From NCBI RefSeq assembly GCF_000010725.1, contig NC_013860.1, positions 124,001 through 188,000 on the forward strand: a stretch of DNA of 64,000 nucleotides, read 5' to 3'. Of the stretch, positions 46,701-52,733 are shown piece after piece. The notes below the pieces were generated by a model. It ran no database searches. It was not told the origin of the DNA and was given only the letters and a program-made list of their open reading frames with translations. The stretch's first letter is position 1. Each line of letters begins with the position of its first letter. Both the position numbers and the translations under genes were made by a program. This DNA is from Azospirillum sp. B510 (GTDB taxonomy: Bacteria; Pseudomonadota; Alphaproteobacteria; Azospirillales; Azospirillaceae).

Positions 46701-47305
46701 GTGGCGGGATCGGCGGTGGATTCAGCGGTGGTCTGGGCTCCGGATTGGGCGGCGGGATCAGCGGCGGTCTGGGCGCCGGATTGGGCAGCGGGCTTGGCAG
46801 CGGGCTCGGTGGCGCCCCCGGCACAGGCACTGGCGTTGGCGCCGGCACGGGGGGAGCGCCGCGCAGCAACGCCGGTGGCCAGACCGGCACGCCGGACAGC
46901 ACTTCGACCAATGGGCAGGTCCAGAATCAGAATCGGGGCACCGGCTTCGGTACCGGACAGAATACCGGACAGGTACGTCCCCCGGCGGCCGGACAGCCGG
47001 GCTCCCAGGGCCAACCCCAGCAGCAGACCCAGCCCCAGACACAGGAGCAACCCCAAACCCAACCGCAGGGACAGCCGCAGGGACAGCGCGAGACACAGGC
47101 TCCGCCCCAGGATGGCGGCAGCACCCCGCCGGGTGGCGAGGGCCATGCCGGGGCGGAGCGCGGGACCGACGATCGCGCCGTGATCATGCCGGCTTCGCCC
47201 GGCTTCGCCCGTCAGGTCGCCCGCGCCCACGGCGATGCGGCCGGCGCCGCCGGGCTGCTGGCCGCCCTCGCCAGCCATGTCCTTCCCGACAGCTGGGCCG
47301 CCTGA
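34757..47305 (+). CDS. Giant DUF4347 / cadherin-like / beta-helix adhesin (4182 residues)
   Basis: ATG 34757 follows a GGGAGG at ideal distance. The leader (residues 1-45) ends LEPRFMFDAA at 36-45, a motif I know from many giant secreted proteins of Gram-negative bacteria. Residues ~113-275 are a DUF4347 domain with HVLSHGSEGEVRLGS (H167) and LLLYGCEVAS (C210). Residues ~278-445 are unusually AT-rich. Cadherin/Ig-like modules follow with VNDAP-type linkers. Residues ~1590-2745 carry autotransporter-type beta-helix repeats (GTLTLSGTNTYGGATTVSEG type). Then come four VTFSEAVSVSGTPTLAL-type modules, three near-identical 95-residue Ig-like repeats, and a Ser/Gly- and Gln-rich tail ending ARQVARAHGDAAGAAGLL. 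No RTX repeats are seen. It heads the TolC-HlyD-HlyD operon, which probably exports it. Confidence 0.88.
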   Translation: MGIRGWAFTTGGRTHSRKRDANLSGSARPSIAAFALEPRFMFDAAGAATATDHADQQAAAHAVDGKTDGADGQEHAMALADAAKALQAAAPKAPDYQVLAAADPAANGGRKEVAFIDTGVADWRTLANGIRPGVEVVLLDGSKDGLAQMAEWAQGKTGYDAVHVLSHGSEGEVRLGSLTLDSAAVSTRAGDLAALGGALTADGDLLLYGCEVASDGGDRFMNAVAEATGADVAASDDLTGAAQLGGNWVLERTHGSIETGVVATPALQNDYSHVLAGPGPFIFDFDPNTAGTVITPSGKELTYYLQNADATLRVTTTTQDAALSPNNTNFAEALEIGQGDNDQAQDLSETKARFDFTQEETFNINSIDFASFQTTAVGQNDNVVITTSKGSASITIPAGASSFSTLNLATQQDPTLFQNISWFELTTTDGHFAVAVDNINISNIILPTGPRLDLNGAAAGADNAISFTEDGAGVAIAPAATLTHRDPTGTLTTVVVTLDNPVAGEQLSLTGTSGSTYGAVTFTGSGSASITLTRNGASETELQDALRAIKYENTSQAPVSRSISVVASEDVGGTTKSATKTVAVTATAVNDAPTIASGQTVTLPSITEDNTAMTGVSVATILGTSGLNHSDPDGGSVASGIAVTAKTGSSGGSAGWKYSTDSGSNWYDFGDLSSSALLLDSTALVRFVPNQQTGEIATLTFRAWDETSGTASSGATRGTATIAGTGGTTAYSSNTATVSLAVSDVNDAPVNTVPGAQSTNEDTSLVFSSGNSNLISIADVDAGSNSVQVTLGVLHGTLTLSGTTGLSFTTGTGTANASMVFTGTISAINTALAGLSYAPTANYHGSDTLTITTNDRGNTGADPGTTGDGSSEQDQDTVAITVNPVADTPSVTGATTVPGTQTSSGLVISRNAADGTEVPYFKITNIVNGTLYQNDGTTQITTGSFITFAQANAGLKFTPSGSNNGSFNVQASTSNADGGLGGSTATATIIVSNAPTVRSIVRTGTQTTNATSVDFTVTFSESVSGVDATDFALATTSTATGTIGTPSTSDGGTTWTVSVTGVGGDGTLGLNLVDDDSIISSGSMTELGGFGTGNGNYTGQTYTIDNTAPAAPSAADMTAGTDSGPSNSDNVTSNTRPTFNGTAEAGTTVTLYDTDGATVLGTAVTNGMGRWSITPGSALSAGSHTLTVKAADTAGNQSSASNGLTVTIDATAPTVTIGNGTAHPYTENGAAAAIAGDATVTETGSPGSSVLSVQITANNEATDRLSLPTGTATGINVSGTDLRSGTTVIGTVTTDNVTNGAAWTITFASTATADDIRDVIRAIRYDSTSENPGTANRTVSFTLTDGAGNTATAATRTVAVTAVNDAPTDIALTASSVSKFDSSNATVGTLSATDVDDSSWTFTIVSITDPSSATTSGPGIFTIFGTTLKAATPSTLAVGSYTVRVQADDGHGSNSTYQKDLTITVSNDLTVTVANIDSSAPTGTYATDLSDGNGLDLREALYYANNAINNHSASAVTIKFDTGLSGTITLGGTYAVASGVTLAVNSGGGGQAITIASQSLSLDGALGISVATGDTLAINSSLADDGVVTSSLTKTGAGTLTLGGTNVSYSNGGIPSGTSLNDVTVSAGTLSVTNDRNLGGGMVTLSGGGTLTFTSGSGTVDILNAFTLGSGGGTIDYGVTGAGNGINLAGQISGSGKLTKTGAGVLGLTVGYVTSGGTTNSTWSGDLEVAAGTLSLTNQSWNYGNSQAGTITFDDGTKLLINGDYGSMTIGNAITMNGAVTIDMDGTSNTLTLSGALTGASTPSLAISNGGTVVLSGSNSFDGSVTVGGANSTSKLVLSSATAISDTTSVTLNANGELQNTVDKTIGTLTSSVATSKVWIDKTKTLTVSQSGNSTFAGAIKDGSGASGTGSLTKAGSGTLTLSGTNTYGGATTVSEGTLTASGGSAIADSSAVTVNTGATFRVASGDETVGSIAGAGQIAFGSRILTVGGNGNSTTFSGTIIAGNNAILTKTGTGTLTLTGNSSTAGFKTTVSAGTLSIGSGGGLASGTLTLAGSSTLDFATAATVSNDVTLSGNATIALHANNVTLSGNITGGTNTLTKTGSGTLTLSSGTSNGSAWNLSVGNGTVSVDDAARLGTGSVTLAADTTLEVTGATTLVNATTMTGSATISNSAAVSLSGAISGNGYTLTKAGAGTLTLSSTANGGSTFATTVSAGGLSIGAATNIGTGAITLASSTTLYLTGAATYTNAVALTGNATVAATANATLSGNITGSYALSVAANSSTATLSGNNSFSSLYVTSGTLSAASGGTAGSTNLGSGQVSLNGGSLTLTGSGVTVSNAIAVNSDATITNANAVTLSGVVSGSATLTKAGTGILTLSGNNSHSGATTVSAGTLRASGGSAIGDGSAVTVAYGAFLTLSASETIGSLAGAGTVTLGAYTLTTGGNNTNTIFSGGIDGTGGLTKTGSGMLTLSGSNSYSGATTISAGTVALQGGSSIGDTSAVTVSAGATLLFDDSVSETIGSLAGDGTVTLNNGTLTMGENDASTLFSGVIREDQAGNILKMGSGTLTLSGSNTYTGTTTVRGGTLSVAGDANLGGGTVTLNGGTLTVTAAGTIDNVFDIGNFGATIDTAVAVTLSGGIGGNSGGNDGLTKIGTGTLTLSGTGTYSGSTTVSAGTLLVTGALTGTSGMSVASGATLGGTGSIFASNSSNTLTVASGATLAPGVAGTNNGVGTLTVNGSLAMSGTLAVEIAGTAAGGYDQVIVSGGVTLSSGSSAVTVTRVNGFTAVNAATYRVIDQTGAGTVSSTLSGLAQGATLSSNGDLYTVDYAGGTGNDLVLTALVNPTVSSVSASSADGTYKAGSTVTVTVTFSRAVTVSGTPTLALNTGRDASYSGGSGTNTLTFTYIVQDGDNATDLDYASINALTLNGGGIADSSTSLDAILTLAAPGGAGSMGANKAIVIDTAAPTVSSVSAVNGTYRAGEAIDVTVTFSEAVSVTGTPTLAITLDDGTVVQAAYLSGSGGSALTFRYIVGSNLTDADGIGIGASISDGGIADLIGNSAIRTLNNVASTAAVRVDSLPPTVTNVTASTANGLYTTGDTITIQVTFSEAVSVSGTPTLALNAGRGASYSGGSGTNTLTFTYTVQAGDTAADLDAAGTAALAGSITDIAGNAGILRLATPGDAGTLGANKDIVIDTTAPSIRTIVVPNDGLYGTGRTLSFFIQMSEAVIVNGAPTITLDIGGQTRQAVYNASASTGSILRFDYVVQAGDSDTDGIAVTGLNLNGGSITDRVRIALPATLSGMPGLQNVLVDTVAPDTPSVPVLAPGQDTGASATDGLTSLNRPTLGGTAEPGSTVTVLVDGVAVGTAIAGTDGSWSLTPATPLADGTHAVTSQATDRAGNSSGTSTALSLTIDTTPPLLSTPVISSPVIAGVDNTANVIPSPRPTLTGTADPNSTVTVIIDGVAAGTVTAGGDGRWSFAVTTPLADGRHSVATTATDPAGNIGRSGTLSLTVDTQAPLLSTPVIAGVDNAANVISSPRPTLTGTSEPNSTVTVIIDGVAAGTVTAGGDGRWSFAVTTPLADGSHSVATTATDPAGNIGRSGTLSLTVDTRAPLSSTPVIAGVDNAANVISSPRPTLTGTAEPNSTVTVIIDGVAAGIVTAGGDGRWSFAVTTPLADGSHSVATTATDPAGNIGRSGTLSLTVDTRAPLLSTSGATATLSAGGTATLGTAVSLSDASPLNRVTVTLTDARDGDELVIGSLPAGITATRAGAGIVLTGVASAADYQAAVRAIGLRSSANDPSFAGTATSRSISIQARDLVGNGSTTATVTVAVARATTTTPTTTTSPINTTNSPATTSTVTGSGNGPSLSGGSSTASSSNGPSSGSPSSGLGNSGSMPTLPSGGNSAASSSGGLPGNSSSTDVGRSVTLSSVGGGSSSTDAGRSVTLSSVGGGSSSTDAGRSVTLNSVGGGSSSSGSVSSGGAGTGLGGGIGGGFSGGLGSGLGGGISGGLGAGLGSGLGSGLGGAPGTGTGVGAGTGGAPRSNAGGQTGTPDSTSTNGQVQNQNRGTGFGTGQNTGQVRPPAAGQPGSQGQPQQQTQPQTQEQPQTQPQGQPQGQRETQAPPQDGGSTPPGGEGHAGAERGTDDRAVIMPASPGFARQVARAHGDAAGAAGLLAALASHVLPDSWAA
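39520..42990 (+). repeat. Autotransporter-type beta-helix repeat tract within the adhesin
   Basis: Repeated units such as TKAGSGTLTLSGTNTYGG and TTVSAGTLRASGGSAIGDGS occur many times. The period is variable, about 30-70 residues. This is the PATR pattern, predicting a long right-handed beta-helix stalk. Confidence 0.8.
45026..45880 (+). repeat. Three tandem near-identical 285-bp repeats in the adhesin
   Basis: Units begin at about 45026, 45311 and 45596 (GTGATCGCCGG...GTCGAC), exactly 285 bp apart, and encode the same 95-residue Ig-like module (VIAGVDNAANVISSPRPTLT). Only a few substitutions separate them. This predicts recent duplication and possible copy-number change. Confidence 0.9.
46497..46659 (+). 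repeat. Three 54-bp tandem repeats in the adhesin tail
   Basis: The phrase SSTDAGRSVTLSSVGGGS occurs three times in a row with one or two changes per copy. A glycine-rich and then glutamine-rich linker follows before the C-terminus. Confidence 0.85.
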
Positions 47306-47384
47306 CGGCGGCCCTTCCCTCCCTCCCGCCCCTGCCGTTTCTTTCCTCCCGAACATTGTTGCGCCGAACGGAATTACCCCCGCC

Positions 47385-49463
47385 ATGAAGACTTCGACCG
47401 CCCAACTTCGCCGCCGCCCGCTTTCTTCGGTGGTGCCCGCCGCCGTCCTGGCGGCGTCCCTGCTGTCCGCCGGCTGCTCGATCACACCCGAGCCGCTGAC
47501 CGCCGAGGAGAATTTGGCCCGCGTCCGCAAGGATCTGGGGGTCGTTCTGACCCCGCAGGAGCCGCTGACCAAAGCGGTCTCAATGGACGAGGCGATGGCG
47601 CGCGCCATCAAGTACAATCTCGACGAGCGCGTGAAGCTGATGGAGATGGCGGTCGCCTCCGATCAGCTCGATCTATCGCGCTACGACATGCTGCCGCGCG
47701 TGGTGGCCGCCGCCGGCTATGTCGGGCGCAACAATGATGCCGGGTCGGAAAGCCTGAACCTCGCCACCGGGCGGCGCACGGGCGAGAGCACCACCGCCAC
47801 CGACAAGCACCGCCGCACCGGCGACCTCGCCTTCACCTGGAACATCCTGGATTTCGGCGTCAGCTATCTGCGGGCGCGGCAGAACGCCAATCTGGTGCTG
47901 ATCGCCAATGAGCGCCGCCGCCGCGTCGTCCAGGGCATCATGCAGGACGTGCGGACCGCCTATTGGCGCGCGGTGGCGGCCGAACGGCTGCTGAGGCGGC
48001 TGGAGCCGCTGGAAAAACGGGTGGAGGGGGCGCGGCGCGATGCCCGCACGCTGGAGGCGCTGCGCCTCCAGGCTCCGCTGCAGGCGCTGAACTATACCCG
48101 CACCCTGGTGGAGACCCTGCGGCAGTTGCAGTCGCTGCGGCGCGAGCTGGTGGCGTCGAAGGCGCAGCTGGGCGCGCTGATGGGCCTGCCGCCGGGCGAA
48201 CCGTTCGAGATCGAGCTGCCGCAGGCGAGCGTCATGCAGACGCCGCCCAAGCTGGAGATCGCGGTGGAGGCGCTGGAGACCTACGCCCTGCTGAACCGGC
48301 CGGAACTGCTGGAGGAAAGCTACAACCAGCGCATCTCCGCCGACGAGACCTGGCGGTCTCTGCTGAAGCTGCTGCCGGGCATCGATGTCAACGCCGCCCT
48401 GCGCTACGACAGCAACAGCTTCCTGCTGAACCAGCGTTGGGCGGACTATGGCGCACGGATCAGCTGGAACCTGATCAATCTGGTTTCCGCCCCCGCCACC
48501 AAATCCTACGCCGAGGCGCAGGAGGAGCTGGTCGACTTCCGCCGTCAGGCCTTGAGCATGGCGGTGCTGAGCCAGGTGCATGTGGCGGTGCTACAGTTCC
48601 GCGAGCTGAAGCAGGAATTCGCCCTGACCGCCGAGCAGGCTGATCTCGACACCCGCATCCGCTCGCAATACATGAATGTCGGCGAGGCTGGCCAGGGCGG
48701 CGAGCTGGGGGTTATCCAATCGGAAGTGGCGGCGCTGCTGTCCGATCTGCGCCGCGATCTGGTGCTGGCCGATCTGCACAACGCCTATGCCCGCGTCATG
48801 GTGTCGGCCGGCGTCGATCCGTTGCCCGAGACGATTCCCGCCGACGACCTGCCCAGCCTGACCCGGGCGGTGGCCACCGGCCTGTCCTCCTGGCAGGAGC
48901 GCGCCAACAGCGTTCTGCGTGTGAAGGATCTGGCGCGGGAGGCGGCCAAGGCCGGCGGCACCGGAGCGGCGCCGGAAGCCGCGCCGGAAGCCGCCAAAGC
49001 TGAGCCCGCCAAGCCGGCGGTGCCCATGGCGGCCGTTCCGGCCCCTGTTCCGGTCGCGGACGCGCCGAAGGCTGTGGTCGCCGCCCCGGCAAAGGCGGCG
49101 GCTCGCACTCCCCTTGCCGCCCCTGCCGCCACCCCGGTTGCGTCGGCCTCCTTCTCTCCGGTCATCCAGGCCGATCTTGGGGCTTACGCAAGCCACAGGC
49201 TCGCCGCGCAGGAATGGGATATGATCGCCAAACGCCTGGGACCGGCAACGGAAGGGGCCGGCGCCCTGTACATCACCACCCGGCGCAGCGGAGACGGCAA
49301 GCTGATCACCCAGCTGCGCGCAGGCGGCTTCGCCGACCGCGCCGGGGCCGACCGGTTCTGCCAGCGTGTGAAGGACAAGCAGCGGGAATGCACCGTTCGT
49401 ACCCTTTCGGCAGAGGAAAGCCAGTCCGACAGCCGGACCGTCGGCAAGCAGGCGTCGCTGTGA
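47385..49463 (+). CDS. TolC-family outer-membrane lipoprotein with C-terminal SPOR-like domain
   Basis: 692 residues from ATG 47385 (MKTSTAQLRR). The lipobox LLSAGC gives a lipidated cysteine near residue 29. Two OEP repeats form the trimeric outer-membrane/periplasmic channel (about residues 60-510), with ISADETWRSLLKLLPGIDV and the WNLINLVSAPATKSYAEA hairpin. An Ala/Pro-rich linker of ~75 residues leads to a SPOR-like domain at ~590-675 (DLGAYASHRLAAQEWDMI, QLRAGGFADRAGADRFC), which in other proteins binds denuded peptidoglycan. The fusion suggests the channel is tied to the cell wall. The gene follows the adhesin by 79 bases, and its stop overlaps the next start (GTGA). Confidence 0.88.
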   Translation: MKTSTAQLRRRPLSSVVPAAVLAASLLSAGCSITPEPLTAEENLARVRKDLGVVLTPQEPLTKAVSMDEAMARAIKYNLDERVKLMEMAVASDQLDLSRYDMLPRVVAAAGYVGRNNDAGSESLNLATGRRTGESTTATDKHRRTGDLAFTWNILDFGVSYLRARQNANLVLIANERRRRVVQGIMQDVRTAYWRAVAAERLLRRLEPLEKRVEGARRDARTLEALRLQAPLQALNYTRTLVETLRQLQSLRRELVASKAQLGALMGLPPGEPFEIELPQASVMQTPPKLEIAVEALETYALLNRPELLEESYNQRISADETWRSLLKLLPGIDVNAALRYDSNSFLLNQRWADYGARISWNLINLVSAPATKSYAEAQEELVDFRRQALSMAVLSQVHVAVLQFRELKQEFALTAEQADLDTRIRSQYMNVGEAGQGGELGVIQSEVAALLSDLRRDLVLADLHNAYARVMVSAGVDPLPETIPADDLPSLTRAVATGLSSWQERANSVLRVKDLAREAAKAGGTGAAPEAAPEAAKAEPAKPAVPMAAVPAPVPVADAPKAVVAAPAKAAARTPLAAPAATPVASASFSPVIQADLGAYASHRLAAQEWDMIAKRLGPATEGAGALYITTRRSGDGKLITQLRAGGFADRAGADRFCQRVKDKQRECTVRTLSAEESQSDSRTVGKQASL

Positions 49464-50296
49464 CCCGTCCCGGTGCCGCGACCGGCGCCGTGGCGATCCT
49501 TGCCATCCTGCCGGCCATTCTGCTGGGCGGAGGCATCGCCTCCGCCCCGGCGTCGGCCCAGGACGCCGCGCAGGGGCAGGTTCGCGCGCTGATCGAGGCT
49601 CGGCGGCATGCGGTCCTGTCCTCCGAAATCCCCGGCCGCATCGCCCGCATGAGCGTCGACGCCGGCCAGAGCTTCAAGGCCGGCGACCTGCTGGTCGCCT
49701 TCGACTGCGCCAGCTATCAAGCCGAATTGGACGCCGCCCGCGCCCAGTTGAACGCGGCGGAGGTGACGGCGCGGGTCAACCGGCGCCTGAACAGCCTGCG
49801 GTCCATCGGCGAGGCGGAGGTGCAGCTGGCCGAGGCGAAGGCCCAGGTCGCCCGCGCCGACGTCCGCAAGGCGGAGGTCCAGGCCCGGCGCTGTGAGATC
49901 AAGGCGCCCTTCGACGGCCGGGCGGTCGAACGCCGCATCCAGGAGCATGAGTCGGTCGCCGCCGGCGCGCCGCTGCTGGAAATCCTGTCCGACCGCGACC
50001 TGAAGGTGGAGCTGATCGTCCCATCCTCCTGGCTGGTGTGGCTGAAGCCGGGGCAACGCTTCGACCTGCGCGTCGACGAAACCGGCATGACCCTGCCGGG
50101 CGAGGTGGTGCTGCCCGGCGCCAAGGTCGATCCGGCCAGCCAATCGGTGAAGGTCACCGCCAGATTGACCGGCGAAAGCGTTCCGACCGGAATGATCGCC
50201 GGCATGAGCGGCACCGCGATCTTTCCGGAACCAACGCTATCGGCACTGCCGGCCGGGCCCCAGGGAGCCTCCAAGCCCGGTGCCGCGAAGCCATGA
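49460..50296 (+). CDS. Periplasmic adaptor (HlyD/RND-MFP family)
   Basis: 278 residues from GTG 49460. The signal peptide is AILAILPAILLGGGIAS...ASAQ. The biotinyl-lipoyl halves are ALIEARRHAVLSSEIPGRIA and CEIKAPFDGRAVERRIQEH, flanking a short coiled coil (LDAARAQLNAAEVTARVN...). A beta-barrel domain follows. It is shorter than usual, so the helical hairpin is small. It would bridge the inner-membrane component and the TolC-type channel. The start overlaps the TolC stop, and its own stop overlaps the next ATG (ATGA). Confidence 0.87.
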   Translation: MTRPGAATGAVAILAILPAILLGGGIASAPASAQDAAQGQVRALIEARRHAVLSSEIPGRIARMSVDAGQSFKAGDLLVAFDCASYQAELDAARAQLNAAEVTARVNRRLNSLRSIGEAEVQLAEAKAQVARADVRKAEVQARRCEIKAPFDGRAVERRIQEHESVAAGAPLLEILSDRDLKVELIVPSSWLVWLKPGQRFDLRVDETGMTLPGEVVLPGAKVDPASQSVKVTARLTGESVPTGMIAGMSGTAIFPEPTLSALPAGPQGASKPGAAKP

Positions 50297-51753
50297 GCAC
50301 GGTCACGGCCCAGTCCCCGCCCCAGCATGCGGCCCCCCCGCAGGCGGTGCAGCAGGGAGGAGCGGCACAGCCGGTCAACGGACTGCTGATGCTGCTGGAG
50401 TTGCAGCGCCAGGCCTGGCGGCAGGGGACGGCGCCGGAGCTGCGCTATCACATCGTCAACCAGACCCGCCGGCTGATCTCCTACCGACAGGCGGCCTTCC
50501 TGACGGTGGACGGACGGGGCCGGCCGGCGCTGGAGGCGGTGTCGAACATCGCGGTTCTGGAACCGAACGCTCCCTTCGCCCAATGGCTGGAGGCGGCGGC
50601 GCGCGCCGTCGCGGCCGGGACGCAGGCCAATGCCGTCCATGTCGTCGACCCCGCCACTCTGCCCGTCGGCGTCCGCGGCGCCTGGGGCGAGTGGGGACCG
50701 GCACAGGTGCTGTGGTGTCCGCTGCGCAAGCCGGAAGCTCCGCGCGACGCCCTGTCCGACGCTCCAGCGGCAGGCATGGACAAGGTTGGTCCGCCCCTGG
50801 CCGGCCTGTGGCTCGGCCGGGACGAGCCCTGGACCGACGGCGAGATCCTGCTGCTAGGCCATCTGACCGAAGGCTACGGCCATGCCTGGTGGGCGCTGTC
50901 GGGCCGGCGGGCGAAACGGCATGGACTGCGGCGAGCCGCGCTGCCATTGCTGGTCCTGCTGGCGGTCGCCGGCGCGCTCGCCATCCCGGTGCCGATGTCC
51001 ACCCTGGCGCCGGCCGAGATCCAGACCAGCAACCCGGTGATCGTCGCCGCTCCACTGGACGGGGTGATCGAGCGCTTCCATGTGCAGCCGAACGAGGCGG
51101 TGGCGGCCGGACAGCCGCTGTTCAGCTTCGAGTCCACCGTCCTGCGCAGCCGCTTCGAGGTGGCGCGCAAGGGACTGACCCAGGCGGAGGCGGAGTTGCT
51201 GACCGCCTCGCAGGCCGCCTTCGCCGACCCGCAGACCAAGGCCCGCATCGCCCAGCTTCGCGCCCAGGTGGAGCTGCGCCGGGCCGAAATGGCGCTCGCC
51301 CGCGACCTGTTGGACCGGGTGACGGTCAAGGCCGAGCGCCCCGGCATCGCCGTTTTCACCGACGTCAATGACTGGCTGGGCAAGCCGCTGTCGGTGGGCG
51401 AGCGTGTGCTGACGCTGGCCGACCCGCAGGCGCCGGAGATCGACATCATGGTGCCGGTGGGCGACGCCCTGGTGCTGGAACCGGGCTCTCCGGTCGAACT
51501 GTTCCTGAACGTCGACCCGCTCCATCCCCTCCAGGCCCGCCTGACCCATGCCAGCTACGAAGCAGGCCTGTCGGCGGCCGGCGTGTTGTCCTACCGTGTC
51601 AAGGCGGCGCTGGAGCCGGGCCGGAATCCGGGAGAAGCCCCGCCCCGCATCGGTCTGCGCGGCACCGCCAAGATCCTGGGCGACCGCGTGCCGCTGGCCC
51701 TCTACCTGTTCCGCCGCCCGCTGGCCCTGCTGCGCCAGTCGCTGGGAGTTTGA
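50293..51753 (+). CDS. Inner-membrane HlyD-family adaptor with N-terminal GAF-like domain
   Basis: 486 residues. The cytoplasmic N-terminal part (~35-205) resembles a GAF domain: LRYHIVNQTRRLISYRQAAF, PLAGLWLGRDEPWTDGEILL and LGHLTEGYGHAWWAL. One membrane helix (~215-237, LPLLVLLAVAGALAIPVPM) precedes the HlyD part: PVIVAAPLDGVIERFHVQPN, a coiled coil of ~60 residues, VTVKAERPGIAVFTD and a barrel domain. A sensor domain on a secretion adaptor could gate export in response to a small ligand; that is inferred. The ATG overlaps the upstream stop. The gene ends 24 bases before an ISAs1 end. Confidence 0.85.
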   Translation: MSTVTAQSPPQHAAPPQAVQQGGAAQPVNGLLMLLELQRQAWRQGTAPELRYHIVNQTRRLISYRQAAFLTVDGRGRPALEAVSNIAVLEPNAPFAQWLEAAARAVAAGTQANAVHVVDPATLPVGVRGAWGEWGPAQVLWCPLRKPEAPRDALSDAPAAGMDKVGPPLAGLWLGRDEPWTDGEILLLGHLTEGYGHAWWALSGRRAKRHGLRRAALPLLVLLAVAGALAIPVPMSTLAPAEIQTSNPVIVAAPLDGVIERFHVQPNEAVAAGQPLFSFESTVLRSRFEVARKGLTQAEAELLTASQAAFADPQTKARIAQLRAQVELRRAEMALARDLLDRVTVKAERPGIAVFTDVNDWLGKPLSVGERVLTLADPQAPEIDIMVPVGDALVLEPGSPVELFLNVDPLHPLQARLTHASYEAGLSAAGVLSYRVKAALEPGRNPGEAPPRIGLRGTAKILGDRVPLALYLFRRPLALLRQSLGV

Positions 51754-51776
51754 GGCATTGAACCGCGCCGAGATTG

Positions 51777-51887
51777 CAGGGCTCCGAAGCTGGGTTAACG
51801 ACGGTTTACGAACGGTGAGGTTTCTGATTCGGTAGAGCCCTCGTCTTGGAAGGGCAGTCCATGAGTTCGATAGAAGCCGGCTTTGGT
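51777..51887 (+). mobile_element. Left end of a second ISAs1 copy (remnant)
   Basis: CAGGGCTCCGAAG at 51777 is the same terminal repeat as on the intact ISAs1 at 52734-54066. The next ~110 bases match that element's transposase-side end through ATGAGTTCGAT, the first codons of the transposase. Similarity stops after GGCTTTGGT (51887), where an IS3-type fragment begins. Confidence 0.8.
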
Positions 51888-52733
51888 CCTCCTCCGAATC
51901 AGTGGGCACCTCTGCTAAGCTCCAGATGGAGCGGAGAGGTTAAGAATGACGACGAAACGGCACATCTTTACGGACGAGTTCAAGCAAGAGGCGGTGGCTC
52001 TGTTGGCCAGCAGCGGCCGCTCGCTTGCGCAGATCGCCCGTGAATTGAGAGTGCAGCCCTCGGTATTGCGGAAATGGCAGCGCCGCCTCACCGGGTCAGG
52101 GGAGCCGATCAAGCATCGGAAATCGCCCGTTGGAAACGCGAACTCGCCCGCGTCCAGATGGAACGGCTATTATGCTTGGCGCACACGACCGGAGAGCCCA
52201 CGCAAGGCAGCGAACCGACAGTTGCTCGACGACAGCCGGCACGGTTTGCCGGTGGCGCCCAATCGGCTCGATCGCGACTTTGCCCCGACAAAGCCGAACC
52301 AGACCTGGCTCACCGACATCACATACATCCCGACGGACGAGGGCTGGCTGTATCTCGCCGTCGTCCTGGATCTGTCCAGCCGCAAGGCCGTAGGCTGGGC
52401 AATGCGCGACCAGATGCGCACCGAACTGCCGCTGGCTGCCCCGACCATGGCGATCCAGCGGCGACGGCCCCAGCCCGGCCTCCTGCACCACTCGGATCGC
52501 GGCAGTCAATACGCCGCTGGGGATTACCGCAAGGCACTGATGAACAACGCAATCATCCAATCGATGAGCCGCAAAGGCAACTGCTGGGACAACACTCCGA
52601 TGGAAAGCTTCTTCGGCAGTTTGAAAGCGGAACTCGTTCATGGCGCCCGCTATCCAACGCGCGACGCCGCTCGCAGGGACCTGTTCGCCTACATCGAAGG
52701 CTACTACAATCGCAAGCGACTGCACTCGGCTCC
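51888..52733 (+). pseudogene. Degenerate IS3-family element (OrfA + OrfB with deletions)
   Basis: OrfA starts at ATG 51946 (MTTKRHIFTDEFKQEAVALL) and loses frame near 52100; the OrfA tail ADQASEIARWKRELARVQME is in another frame. It then jumps to OrfB at GYYAWRTRPESPRKAANRQL, where the N-terminal part is missing. A further internal deletion links LLDDSRHGLPVAPNRLDRDF. The DDE region is present (WLTDITYIPTDEGWLYLAVV, HHSDRGSQYAAGDY, MESFFGSLKAELVH). The last residues after KRLHSA are replaced by the inserted ISAs1. It is inactive. Confidence 0.85.

Noticed and set aside
35093..47305. RTX calcium-binding repeats for classical type 1 secretion
   Set aside because: I searched the adhesin by eye for GGxGxDxUx nonapeptides and found none, so a standard RTX/T1SS assignment is not supported.
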